NCBI GenBank assembly: GCA_009841115.1
Contig: VXML01000037.1
Location: 40,063-104,062 of the forward strand
From: Gemmatimonadota bacterium
Lineage (GTDB): Bacteria; Latescibacterota; UBA2968; UBA8231
Direction of reading: 5' to 3'
DNA length: 64,000 bases
The translations under genes and the position numbers were made by a program. The notes under the pieces were generated by a model, which made no database searches, had not been told where the DNA came from, and saw nothing but the letters and a program-made list of their open reading frames with translations. Below, one piece after another: positions 7,281-16,397 of this stretch (within the stretch, counting starts at the first letter, position 1; each line of letters starts with the position of its first letter).

Positions 7281-9923
7281 ATGCCTAGCGCAAAGTCGTT
7301 ACAGCAGCTTTGTCGCCAAACTCTGCCGCTGATGTTGCAGCAGGCGAATGGACAGAAGATGATGGCGGCGGTGCGAGATGTGGTACAGACCGATCGCTGG
7401 AATTCATTTGACCGCTTCGGCGAAACGACCGCCACGCTAACGAGCCGCTACGAGGCCGCGGGCGCACGCGTGGAGGTCGAATCCATCCAGACCGGAGGGC
7501 GGCTGGGATCGGGCCGGTGGATCATCCGCGAAGCCGCCGATGTCGCGGGTGCGACAGTGGATGTGGTACATCCGCTCACTGAGAGAGTACTGGATTGGCA
7601 GGAGAATCCCTGGCACGTCATCCAGTGGAGCGCGGCGACCCCGGCAGATGGTTTACGGCTGCGGTTGGTGATTCTCGACCAAGTCGAAGATATCCAACGG
7701 CAGCCAACCGACGGCCTGGCTAGTGCAATTGTGCTGACCAAGCTAGACCCGCGCGTCCACCTCGCTCTTTTAGCTACTAAAGGGGCCGCCGCCGTCATCA
7801 CCGACCGACCGGTACCCAACCTGCCCAAGGCAGTGGCGTGGACCAAATTCGGATGGGGTGCAATTCCCCTCGAACATGCGGCGGCGCAGTTGGTGGGCTT
7901 TGTGATATCTGAGCAGCAAGGGAAGCGGTTGCGGCGGCTAGCACAGCAGCACAGCCCCCTAACCCTGCACGTGCGAGCCGACATCCGCAAATACGTCGGC
8001 AGCCACGACGTGGTCAGCGGCATCATCGAGGGAGCCGGCGACCCGCAGGACGAAGTGTGGGCCATCGCGCATAGCGCCGAGCCGGGGGCCATCGACAACG
8101 CTTCAGGCGTGGCCACCACCTTGGAGATCGCCCGCGTGATCGAAGGGCTTATCCGCGCGGGTAAACTCGCGCGCCCCAAGCGCACCATTCGCCTGCTCAA
8201 CGCCTATGAGTGCTACGGGTTCTTCGCCTATCTAGAGCGGGTGCGGCGCTTGCAAACCCCTTTGGCCGGCGTGTGTATCGACACGATCGGCTCCCGGCCC
8301 GCCGTCTGCGATGGCCGGCTGGAGTGGCACGCGACGATCCCCATGTCGGCTGGTTTCGTCGATCGGGTCGGTGCGGCTATCTTGCGGGCCGGGGTGCGAC
8401 AACGCAAGCCAGGCTATCGCGTGCATCTAGCGCGATTCATGTCCACGTCTGACACCTTGATCGGCGATCCCCAGTACGGATTTCCCTGTCCTTGGATCAC
8501 CACACATCACCGCAAGAGTGGGCGCGGCTTCGACGCCTACCACTCTTCGGCCGACGTGGAAGCCCTGCTCAGTCCGCGGGGGCTGGAGACCTGCGCGGCC
8601 TCAATGGCGGCCTATCTGTACTATTTGGCCGACATGGGCAGCCGCGAAGTGGGGGAGCTGGTCCGCACCGAAACCCAGTACTTTCTCACAGCATTAAAAA
8701 AGAAAAAGCGGCCCCGAGCCGAGGCCGAATACGTGCGAGATGCGCACAGTCGCAGTGTGCGGCGGCTCACGCGCTGGCTCTGGGGAGGCCGTCGGCGCGA
8801 GATCTTGGAGGCTATGGACGATAGCGAGCGGCAAGTGGCGGGCGCAGCCGCCGAGACCGCGCTAGCAGACAAGCGAGCGCGCCGCACGGCCCAAGCGCGG
8901 CTGGTACCGCGCCGTACAGCCGTGCTCGCGCCGACCACCGAAAACACGCCAGCCGCGATCAACGCGCGCATCTCAGCCGCACAGCTACCGCAGTGGGCGC
9001 TGTTTTGGGCCGACGGACGCCGGAATTTGGGCGAAATCGCCGAGCGCATCGCCTGCGAGGAATCCGACTATCCAGCCGGGCCACGGACGAAAGGTCCCGT
9101 CGCCGTCGATCGGGTACACGAGTACTTCGCAGCACACGCCGAATTGGGCTATGCCGAATTGATCGACCCCGCCAATATGATTGGCCGCAAGGAATTGGTG
9201 CGCGATTTGCGCCGCTTGGGCGTCACCCTAGGCATGGACCTGATGGTCCACAGCTCACTCTCGGCCATCGGCTTTGTCGAGGGCGGTGCCGAAACCGTCG
9301 TCGATGCGCTCTTGCAGGCGGTTGGCAAGCGCGGAACCCTGCTGGCACCTTCGTTCAATCACCGCGCGGCAAAAGTCTTCAACCGACTGACCACGCCCAC
9401 CACCAACGGCACCATCCCAGACGCGCTGTGGCGGCGTACCGAGGCCGAGCGGAGCATGCATCCCACCCACGCGGTAGCGGCGATTGGACCGCGCGCTGGC
9501 TACTATTGTCAAGGTCATCTCGAAGCTGGGATCTGGGCGCAAGACAGCCCAATCGGCAAATTGGTCCACGGCGGCGGCTACATCCTCGCGCTGGGCTCGA
9601 CGCACGATACGAGCACGGCCTATCACGTGGCCGAGATGTCCGTGCCCTGCGGCTGCATTGAATCTTTTGCAATTCCAGACCGCATCGTGCGCGAGGACGG
9701 GACCGTAGATGGGGTCTTGGGGCTGGCCTTTCGCAGCGGCCCCTGCCCGGTTCCAACCCACAAGCTGGACTCAACCCTCGACCGGAGAAAGTTGCAGCGG
9801 CGGGGCAAGGTCGGGCAGGCCGAATGCGAATTGGTGAAGGCCCACGATCTGTGGCAGGTGCGGCGCGAACACCTGCGGCGCGTCTGTCCCACCTGCACCG
9901 TCAAGCCCCAGACCACGCGGTGA
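7281..9923 (+). CDS. M28/DUF4910-like peptidase fused to an AAC(3)-family acetyltransferase
   Basis: This 880-residue protein has an M28/DUF4910-like aminopeptidase half (about residues 1-500) with AHSAEPGAIDNASG near residue 264 (metal-binding His and Asp) and NAYECYG near 307. A small winged-helix-like segment follows (WALFWADGRRNLGEIAERI). The C-terminal half (about 635-850) matches aminoglycoside 3-N-acetyltransferases (MVHSSLSAIGFVEGGAETVV, MHPTHAVAAIG). I chose the ATG at 7281 because AAGGAGGGGAGC precedes it; an upstream TTG has no ribosome site. The next gene starts at the stop codon (GTGA), so they are coupled. The substrate is unknown; antibiotic resistance is not implied. Confidence 0.82.
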   Translation: MPSAKSLQQLCRQTLPLMLQQANGQKMMAAVRDVVQTDRWNSFDRFGETTATLTSRYEAAGARVEVESIQTGGRLGSGRWIIREAADVAGATVDVVHPLTERVLDWQENPWHVIQWSAATPADGLRLRLVILDQVEDIQRQPTDGLASAIVLTKLDPRVHLALLATKGAAAVITDRPVPNLPKAVAWTKFGWGAIPLEHAAAQLVGFVISEQQGKRLRRLAQQHSPLTLHVRADIRKYVGSHDVVSGIIEGAGDPQDEVWAIAHSAEPGAIDNASGVATTLEIARVIEGLIRAGKLARPKRTIRLLNAYECYGFFAYLERVRRLQTPLAGVCIDTIGSRPAVCDGRLEWHATIPMSAGFVDRVGAAILRAGVRQRKPGYRVHLARFMSTSDTLIGDPQYGFPCPWITTHHRKSGRGFDAYHSSADVEALLSPRGLETCAASMAAYLYYLADMGSREVGELVRTETQYFLTALKKKKRPRAEAEYVRDAHSRSVRRLTRWLWGGRRREILEAMDDSERQVAGAAAETALADKRARRTAQARLVPRRTAVLAPTTENTPAAINARISAAQLPQWALFWADGRRNLGEIAERIACEESDYPAGPRTKGPVAVDRVHEYFAAHAELGYAELIDPANMIGRKELVRDLRRLGVTLGMDLMVHSSLSAIGFVEGGAETVVDALLQAVGKRGTLLAPSFNHRAAKVFNRLTTPTTNGTIPDALWRRTEAERSMHPTHAVAAIGPRAGYYCQGHLEAGIWAQDSPIGKLVHGGGYILALGSTHDTSTAYHVAEMSVPCGCIESFAIPDRIVREDGTVDGVLGLAFRSGPCPVPTHKLDSTLDRRKLQRRGKVGQAECELVKAHDLWQVRREHLRRVCPTCTVKPQTTR

Positions 9924-12082
9924 ATAGATCGCTTCCCTCTCCGTATGGCCTGCACCTCCAGGGCAGCCAAGACGAGGGACTCACCGATGCCACAGGCCGC
10001 TCGCATCTGACGCTGCGAGGCTTTTGGGTCGGTGCGTTCCTCAGCTTCTTCCTGTCCATTGGCGCGCCCTATGCCAACATGGCGATGCGGGCGACCAACA
10101 TGGCCTTCGACTTCAATACTCCGGGGGCCATCTTTCTGTTTTTGGTGCTGGTCGGCTTGCTCAACACGCTCTTCAAGCTCGCCGCCCGCGACTTCCGCCT
10201 AGCAGTGAGCCTAGCCCTGCTGGCCACGGGCGGCTTTTGCGGCTATTGGGCTAGCCGCGGCGCGGTCGATTGGTACTCGCCTGGTTTTTGGTTTGGTGCC
10301 TTCCTCGCCCTCTCTTCGCTGTGGAACGTACCCGTGGTTCAGCGCGGGGGCACCCTCGCGCTGAACCGCGCTGAACTCGTGCTGGTGTACGCGATGTTGC
10401 TGGTCGTCTCTGCCCTCTGCACTATGGGACTGACCCAGCAACTTTTGCCAGCTCTCACCGGCATTTTCTACTACGCCTCCCCAGCCAACCAATGGGCCGA
10501 AAAGCTCTTTCCGCTCTTTCCCTCGCAGCGCATCCTCGTCGATGACGGCACTGGCAACCGAGGCTTTTACGAGGGCGGCGCGCTCGCCGACATTCCCTAC
10601 GTCACTTGGGTCGAGCCACTGTGCTGGTGGGCACTGCTACTCCTCTCGCTGTACGTGGCGATGGTATCGACGGCCGTGATCTTGCGCCGGCAGTGGGTCG
10701 AGCGCGAGCGGCTGGCCTATCCGCTGACCCAACTCGGAGTGGCCATCGTGCAAGGCGAGCGCGGCACCGGGCTGCTCAACGGCTTTCTCAAGAATGGTGC
10801 CCTGTGGTGGGGTGCAGCCTTGCCGCTTGCGTACGGCAGCCTCAAGGCCCTGCACCAATACTACCCTTCCTTGCCCAACTTCGGCCTGATTTGGTGGGTG
10901 CCCTTTATCGGCCAGCAGAATCTGCAAATCTGGATCAGCTTCGCGCTCGTTGGTTTTTCCTATCTCATCAGCACCCAAATAGCGGCCGGCATCTGGATTT
11001 TCTATCTGCTCTCCAAGGTCGAAGCCGAATTCCTCGCCCTATCCGGCCTCAAATCTACTAGCAAATTCGTCTATGGGGTCTCGTACGAGCCGCTCTTGGC
11101 CTATCAGGGCGGCGGCGCGCTCATCGCCATGGTACTCTTGGGGCTGTGGACGGGGCGCGGCCACTTGCGGGACGTATGGCGCAAGGCCCTCAGCCGCAAT
11201 GCTAACATCGACGACGGCGACGAAATTATGTCCTATCGAGCGGCCGTGATCGGAGTAACTTTCGGCACTGGAGGCATCGTCGGCTGGCTGTGGTTGATGG
11301 GCACTCCGCTCTGGGTCGGCGCGCTCTTTGCAGCGGTGGCCTTATTGGTGTTTATCGGCATCTCGCGGGTCGTGTGCGAGGCGGGCCTAGCGGCTGTACG
11401 CTCGCCCATGATCGCCCCAGATCTCATCGTGCAGGGCATTGGCTCGCAGACGATCGGTGCGGCTGGCGTCTTCAACCTCTCCTTTGCTTACATCTGGTCG
11501 GCCGACATCCGCATCTTCCTGCTGGCTATGGTCGCCAATGGATTGAAGCTGATCCAAAACATGGACCGCCGCAGTCGGCGAGTCGTCTTCTGGGCGCTGG
11601 TGGCGGCCATCTTTATCGGCGTGACGGGATCCTGCTGGATGGTCTTCCACCTCGCCTACAAGTACGGGGGCATCAACCTCGATAGCTGGCGCTTTCAAGG
11701 CGGCCCATCCACCATCTACAACGCGGCGCAGCGCGCCCTAGAGCCAGCCGGAGCCGACTGGTTGGGACTGACGTTTTTCGCTGGTGGAGCCGCGGTCATG
11801 GTCCTTTTGACTTGGGCGCGGCATCACGTCTTGTGGTGGCCCTTCCATCCAATCGGCTTCCCAATTGGCGCCAACTTCATGCTCGACAAAATCTGGGCTT
11901 GCGTGCTCTTGGCTTGGGCGCTCAAGAAGCTGATCTTGCGTTTTGGCGGGGCGGCGCACTATCGGACGAGCCAGCATTTCTTCATGGGGCTGATTATGGG
12001 CGAGGCCCTGTGCAACGGATTGTGGCTGGTCATCGACTACTTCACCGGCAAGATCGGCAACGCCGTTTTCATTCTGGGGTGA
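9920..12082 (+). CDS. Large polytopic membrane protein (DUF6785/DUF6784-like)
   Basis: This 720-residue protein has about a dozen hydrophobic segments, beginning GFWVGAFLSFFLSIGAPYAN and ending with helices around WACVLLAWALKKLILRF. The GTG start overlaps the stop of the peptidase-acetyltransferase gene (GTGA). The middle holds a loop with many aromatic residues, and the end resembles the DUF6784 region (PIGFPIGANFMLDKIW). Such proteins are frequent in Planctomycetes and Latescibacterota and distantly resemble oligopeptide-type transporters. Transport of the product or substrate of the upstream enzyme is inference. Confidence 0.75.
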   Translation: MNRSLPSPYGLHLQGSQDEGLTDATGRSHLTLRGFWVGAFLSFFLSIGAPYANMAMRATNMAFDFNTPGAIFLFLVLVGLLNTLFKLAARDFRLAVSLALLATGGFCGYWASRGAVDWYSPGFWFGAFLALSSLWNVPVVQRGGTLALNRAELVLVYAMLLVVSALCTMGLTQQLLPALTGIFYYASPANQWAEKLFPLFPSQRILVDDGTGNRGFYEGGALADIPYVTWVEPLCWWALLLLSLYVAMVSTAVILRRQWVERERLAYPLTQLGVAIVQGERGTGLLNGFLKNGALWWGAALPLAYGSLKALHQYYPSLPNFGLIWWVPFIGQQNLQIWISFALVGFSYLISTQIAAGIWIFYLLSKVEAEFLALSGLKSTSKFVYGVSYEPLLAYQGGGALIAMVLLGLWTGRGHLRDVWRKALSRNANIDDGDEIMSYRAAVIGVTFGTGGIVGWLWLMGTPLWVGALFAAVALLVFIGISRVVCEAGLAAVRSPMIAPDLIVQGIGSQTIGAAGVFNLSFAYIWSADIRIFLLAMVANGLKLIQNMDRRSRRVVFWALVAAIFIGVTGSCWMVFHLAYKYGGINLDSWRFQGGPSTIYNAAQRALEPAGADWLGLTFFAGGAAVMVLLTWARHHVLWWPFHPIGFPIGANFMLDKIWACVLLAWALKKLILRFGGAAHYRTSQHFFMGLIMGEALCNGLWLVIDYFTGKIGNAVFILG

Positions 12083-12093
12083 TCTCATATTCC

Positions 12094-12122
12094 TTGACAT
12101 TGCGGGAAGGCGGGCCTATCTC
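12094..12122 (+). promoter_or_regulatory. Candidate sigma-70 promoter
   Basis: TTGACA (12094-12099), a 17-base spacer and TATCTC (12117-12122). The ATG follows at 12132, only 9 bases after the -10 box, and no Shine-Dalgarno is seen, so the transcript may be leaderless. Confidence 0.5.
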
Positions 12123-12131
12123 TTTTGCGCT

Positions 12132-13421
12132 ATGAATAGACTCTTTTTCTGCCTCGCCACAGCGCTCATCGCCTGTGTCGGCCCCTTCGCCGGTAAGAAG
12201 GTTCCGCCTTGGCTTGCGGATCCCCCCATGCTCAAAGCGACCTTCTCCAGTGAAGAGGCCGCCGCGCATCTGGTATGGCCCCCAGTGTCTTCGGCGCGCT
12301 TTCTCTACGGCGAAATTCAGCGCTCCGCAGGAGGCGAGTTCGCGGCCATAGAGAGGGTGGAATCCGCAACCGACACCACCTTTACAGACGCCGGCCTGTT
12401 GGCCAACACCCAGTATAGCTACCGAGTCGTCAGCTTCTTCGGCGCAGACGAAACCGTACACGAGTTGGCCAGCACGACGGTCGCGGGCGGGTTCCACCGC
12501 CGCATAGCAAGCTGGTCACTCGACAAGGGCATGGCTCCCACGCGATTGGCCATCAGCCGCAACGGCACGGTCTTTGTCGTCGGCGTGGGCACAGGGCGCG
12601 TCGAGCGCTTCGACCGCACGGGCCGCGCCTTGGACACATGGGTCTATACCACTGAGCCGCTGGCCCGTATGGAAACGAGCGCGCTGGACGGGCCGGCACT
12701 GGCCCTCGACGACGAAGATCATCTCTACGTGGTGTACAACCTGCACCGCCCGGGCCAGAAGCCAGAGGCCTTTTGGGCGAAATTTGCCCCAGACGGTCGG
12801 CTGTTGTGGACGCGCCCACTCGCCGGGTTGTTCGCCCGCCACATCGTCATCGACAGCGATGCCATCTACATCGAAAGCATCAGCCAATTGCAACTATTCG
12901 ACCAAGCCGGTGAACAGCAAATTCAGTACGCCATCCCGGCCCTGTTAGTGGCTAGTCTGCGGCTTTGGCAAGGGCGTTTCGCCGCGCTGATCGAGCCGTT
13001 GGCCCTGCGCGCCGACGATTGGCAGGCACCTCGGCTAGTCGTGTACGACGACCCGCAGCGCGCCGCGGCCAGCCGCGTCATCGGCCGCGATCCCAAATCG
13101 CATCAGGACCGCGGCAACGGGCTTTTGCTGCGGCCCACCGATTTTGCCGTCGATGAAGCCGCCGACCGGGCTTTCGTGGTCAATGCCGGCCACAGCCGCA
13201 TCGAGGTTTTCCAGCAGGGGCACTACCTGACGCGATGGGGCGAAGAAGGGGAAGGCGACAACCAATTTCGCTTCACAGGCCGCCTCCAAGTTGTCGTCGA
13301 TATGGCTACTGGCAAGGAGGACAGGCGCGAGGTGGTGGCCGGCGGCATAGCCCGCGACGCCGAAGGGTTTATTTATGTGGCCGATACCTTCAACGATCGA
13401 ATTCAGAAGTTCCAACCATGA
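12132..13421 (+). CDS. Exported protein with fibronectin-III-like and beta-propeller repeats
   Basis: This 429-residue protein has an N-terminal signal segment (LFFCLATALIACVGPFAG); the cysteine could be a lipobox. Residues about 30-120 look like a fibronectin type III domain (LLANTQYSYRVVSFFGADE). The rest has blade-like repeats, ending with an NHL-type motif GFIYVADTFNDRIQKFQP. It probably acts outside the cytoplasm as a binding or scaffold protein. Its stop overlaps the start of the TPR gene (ATGA), so the two are coupled and may form a complex. No enzyme motif is seen. Confidence 0.75.
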   Translation: MNRLFFCLATALIACVGPFAGKKVPPWLADPPMLKATFSSEEAAAHLVWPPVSSARFLYGEIQRSAGGEFAAIERVESATDTTFTDAGLLANTQYSYRVVSFFGADETVHELASTTVAGGFHRRIASWSLDKGMAPTRLAISRNGTVFVVGVGTGRVERFDRTGRALDTWVYTTEPLARMETSALDGPALALDDEDHLYVVYNLHRPGQKPEAFWAKFAPDGRLLWTRPLAGLFARHIVIDSDAIYIESISQLQLFDQAGEQQIQYAIPALLVASLRLWQGRFAALIEPLALRADDWQAPRLVVYDDPQRAAASRVIGRDPKSHQDRGNGLLLRPTDFAVDEAADRAFVVNAGHSRIEVFQQGHYLTRWGEEGEGDNQFRFTGRLQVVVDMATGKEDRREVVAGGIARDAEGFIYVADTFNDRIQKFQP

Positions 13422-14353
13422 AGTCAGTGCTCGCATTGCTATTGCTGGCTTTGTTATCCGGCGCGGGCCAGGCCCAACTCCAGGACAAGCGGACGTACAA
13501 CCTCTGGACCAAAGAGAAGATCCGCTATCTCAACGCCAAGGTCACCATCAATCCCTACAACCCGCAACTGCGCGTCCTCCTCGCCAACGCGTATTTTGAC
13601 GACGGGCAAAAGTACGAAGCCAAAAGGCTGTTGCTTGAAGCATTGGAACTCGACCCCGACTACGCCGAGGCGCATTGCAATCTCGCAGTCATGCTCCACG
13701 GCCAGGGATACGAGCGCGAGGCCAAGCACCACTACGAAGAAGCCCTGCGGCTGGATTCGCTAATGGTCGAAGCCATGGCTGGACTGGGAACCTTGCTCTG
13801 CCGCACCGAGCGCCAAGTCGAGGGCCTTGAATACCTCGAAAAAGTCATCGCAATCCAGCCCGATCACGTCAACGCTCGCTTCAACATGGCCGTGGCGTAT
13901 CACAAGGTCGGCGACTTCAAAAAATCCATCGAACACCTAGAGACCTTGCTGAAGGTCGATTTCAATTATCGCGGTGCGCGCCGCGCACTGGCCCGCGCTT
14001 ATTACAGCCTCGGAATTTTGCGGCTGCAAGCCGAACAGCCCGAGTTGGCACTCCCCGTGTTGACCAAGGCCGTCGAATACGAGCAAGACAACGACAGCAT
14101 GTTCTTCGCCAAGGGCCTCGCCCACCTCGACAGCGGCGACCTCACCGGAGCCGAAGCGGCGTTCAAGCAGGTCATCGCATTGTCCGGCGATCACATCCCC
14201 GCCCTGCACAACCTCGGCGTAATCTGCGAAAAAACCGAGCGATACGCGGAAGCCATCCAATACTACGACAGAGTCCAGCAGCTAGCCCCACATCTATCGA
14301 CGATTGAAGCAGTCAAACACGCCTCGTACGACGTGAATTACCTGACCGAATAA
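13418..14353 (+). CDS. Secreted tetratricopeptide repeat protein
   Basis: This 311-residue protein begins with a signal peptide (MKSVLALLLLALLSGAGQAQ). It is then built of about seven TPR units, for example ALELDPDYAEAHCNLAVML, VIAIQPDHVNARFNMAVAY and VIALSGDHIPALHNLGVIC. Such proteins mediate protein-protein contacts in the periplasm. It overlaps the upstream propeller gene by four bases and is followed by the infA promoter. Confidence 0.88.
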   Translation: MKSVLALLLLALLSGAGQAQLQDKRTYNLWTKEKIRYLNAKVTINPYNPQLRVLLANAYFDDGQKYEAKRLLLEALELDPDYAEAHCNLAVMLHGQGYEREAKHHYEEALRLDSLMVEAMAGLGTLLCRTERQVEGLEYLEKVIAIQPDHVNARFNMAVAYHKVGDFKKSIEHLETLLKVDFNYRGARRALARAYYSLGILRLQAEQPELALPVLTKAVEYEQDNDSMFFAKGLAHLDSGDLTGAEAAFKQVIALSGDHIPALHNLGVICEKTERYAEAIQYYDRVQQLAPHLSTIEAVKHASYDVNYLTE

Positions 14354-14355
14354 GT

Positions 14356-14384
14356 TTGACTTTTGCTCGGTTAAAGCGTACACT
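14356..14384 (+). promoter_or_regulatory. Candidate infA promoter
   Basis: TTGACT (14356-14361), 17 bases, then TACACT (14379-14384). The leader to infA is about 85 bases and contains a small hairpin (AGTCGC/GCGGCT, 14400-14416) followed by GTTTTT, a possible attenuator. Confidence 0.55.
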
Positions 14385-14474
14385 TTGCCTTTTTTGCAAG
14401 TCGCTTTAGCGGCTGTTTTTCCGTGTATGGCGCACAAAACGCCCCTATCACCTCATCTCCTTTAGGCGAGAGCA

Positions 14475-14693
14475 ATGGCCAAAGAAGAAGCAATCGAAGT
14501 CCAAGCAGTGGTCAAAGAGGCCCTGCCCAACGGCTACTTCAAGTGCGAGATGGAAAATAGCCACGAGATTATGGCCCACGTCTCCGGCAAGATGCGCAAG
14601 TACTACATTCGCGTGCTTCCGGGCGACCAAGTCACCGTGGCCCTTTCGCCCTATGATTTGAGCCGCGGACGCATCACTTTCCGCAATCGCTGA
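14475..14693 (+). CDS. infA: Translation initiation factor IF-1
   Basis: This 72-residue protein is a full-length IF-1 S1-type beta barrel: [19 protein letters not shown] at the N-terminus, [19 protein letters not shown] in the middle and [11 protein letters not shown] at the end. It binds the A site of the 30S subunit during initiation. Here it is a stand-alone gene rather than part of a ribosomal protein operon; lysS follows after 57 bases. Confidence 0.97.
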   Translation: MAKEEAIEVQAVVKEALPNGYFKCEMENSHEIMAHVSGKMRKYYIRVLPGDQVTVALSPYDLSRGRITFRNR

Positions 14694-14735
14694 GACGTCG
14701 CAAGATCACCCAAGCGCCGTCTCGACGAGCCTCAC

Positions 14736-14747
14736 ACCTGATCAGGT
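14736..14747. promoter_or_regulatory. Perfect 12-bp palindrome at the lysS translation start
   Basis: ACCTGATCAGGT lies three bases before the lysS ATG and includes its only Shine-Dalgarno-like bases (AGGT). It could be an operator or a hairpin that limits ribosome access. Confidence 0.3.
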
Positions 14748-14750
14748 CAC

Positions 14751-16325
14751 ATGGAGAGGAACCAGACCAGTACGCATCGGGCTTGGCCCTTCCAAGAGGC
14801 GGCACAGATCGTCAAGCAGCGCCGGCCCAGCAAAGATCGCCCGGTACTATTCGAGACCGGCTTTGGCCCTAGCGGCTTTCCCCATCTAGGTCACTTTTCC
14901 GAAGGCGTCCGCACCTCTTGGGTGCGCAATGCCTGCGAATACCTCTACGGATTAAAGACCCGCCTCCTCTGTTTCAGCGACGACATGGACGCCCTGCGCA
15001 AGGTGCCTAGCAACTTTCCGCAGCCCGACATGCTCGCCGCCCACCTCGGTAAACCCGTCCACGCCATCCCCGATCCTTTTGGTTGCTATACGAGTTTTGG
15101 CGACCACATGAACGCCAAGCTGTGCGAGTTTTTCGACGCGTCCGGCTTCGACTACGAGTTTCAAAGCTCACGCGAAGCCTACGTGCGCGGCGACTTCGAT
15201 GAAGGGCTTTCGATTCTCCTAGCCAAAGCCGAGGAGGTTCGCCAGATCATCGTGCCGACGCTGCGGGAACAAAACCGCCAGCACTGGTCGCCGTTTTTCC
15301 CGATTTGTACCAACTGTGGCTCGATGATGGCCACGCGCGTCACCGCCTATCACCCCAGCCGGGGCACCGTGAGCTTCACTTGCGACCTTGACACCGGCCA
15401 CTACACTGGGTGTGGCGAAAGCGGGGAGCAGTCGGTGTTCGGCGGCAACGCCAAGGTAGGCTGGAAAGTCGATTGGGCACTGCGCTGGTACGCCTACGAG
15501 GTCGATTATGAAATGTACGGCAAAGATCTCATCGACTCGGTTCGCCAGTCCTCCCGCATCGTGCGCCTGATGGGCAAGCAGCCGCCGGTCGGCTTGTGCT
15601 TCGAGTTTTTTCTCGACGAGGAAGGGCGCAAGGTGGCGAGTAGCACCGGCCGCATGGGGGTGACGGTGGATGCGTGGAAAAAGTACGCGCCAATAGAATC
15701 CCTGCTCTTCTTCCTGTTCCAGAATCCCAAGCGAGCCAAGCGGCTACACTGGGACATCGTCCCCAAGTGCGTTGATGACTATCTCGATGCGTTGCGGAAC
15801 TATCCCGATGTGGGAGAGGCAGAGCGACCCGAACAAGCCCTGTGGCACATTGGCGATCGCGGTAAAGACGTACCCGAGTACGCATCTCGGGTCAACTTCT
15901 CGACGGTAAACAATCTGATCGCCGCCTTGGGTGTAGATTCAGTCGAAGTGTTGGAAGAATATCTGGCGCGCTACGACGCCCAAGCTGCTACTTATCCGCA
16001 GGTGACGCAGGCGTTGGTGGAGAAGGGACTTAACTACTACCGGGACGTGGTGTTGCCAAACAAGCAGTTTCGTCCGCCTACTGATGAAGAGCGGGCGCTC
16101 CTAGGTCAGTTGGCCGAGCGGCTGAGCGCGGTCAATGGGGCCACCGAGGAGGAGTTGCAGGCCATTCCGTTCGACTTGGCCCGCGAGGCCGAAATCCCTC
16201 CCAAAGAGTTATTTCGGATGTTTTACGAAGTGGTACTCGGGCAGGAGCGAGGACCGCGATTTGGGTCGCTGGTGCAGCTAGTGGGGAAAGAGCAGGTAGT
16301 GAAAATGGTGCGTGATAAAGCGTAG
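14751..16325 (+). CDS. lysS: Lysyl-tRNA synthetase, class I
   Basis: This 524-residue enzyme charges tRNA-Lys and is of the class I (Rossmann) type rather than the usual bacterial class II type. The HIGH-like motif is PSGFPHLGHFSEG (about residues 41-53), and the KMSKS-like motif is KVASSTGRMG (about 296-305). Four cysteines around CTNCGS and CDLDTGHYTGCGE probably bind zinc. The C-terminal helical anticodon region is present and the length is normal (about 520). Class I LysRS is common in archaea and occurs in scattered bacterial lineages. Confidence 0.93.
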   Translation: MERNQTSTHRAWPFQEAAQIVKQRRPSKDRPVLFETGFGPSGFPHLGHFSEGVRTSWVRNACEYLYGLKTRLLCFSDDMDALRKVPSNFPQPDMLAAHLGKPVHAIPDPFGCYTSFGDHMNAKLCEFFDASGFDYEFQSSREAYVRGDFDEGLSILLAKAEEVRQIIVPTLREQNRQHWSPFFPICTNCGSMMATRVTAYHPSRGTVSFTCDLDTGHYTGCGESGEQSVFGGNAKVGWKVDWALRWYAYEVDYEMYGKDLIDSVRQSSRIVRLMGKQPPVGLCFEFFLDEEGRKVASSTGRMGVTVDAWKKYAPIESLLFFLFQNPKRAKRLHWDIVPKCVDDYLDALRNYPDVGEAERPEQALWHIGDRGKDVPEYASRVNFSTVNNLIAALGVDSVEVLEEYLARYDAQAATYPQVTQALVEKGLNYYRDVVLPNKQFRPPTDEERALLGQLAERLSAVNGATEEELQAIPFDLAREAEIPPKELFRMFYEVVLGQERGPRFGSLVQLVGKEQVVKMVRDKA

Positions 16326-16397
16326 CGCATATAGAGACATTCGATGGAATTGCGAGGGTGCGGTAGGTGCCGCGCCCTCTTTTTTACGGAGCAAATC

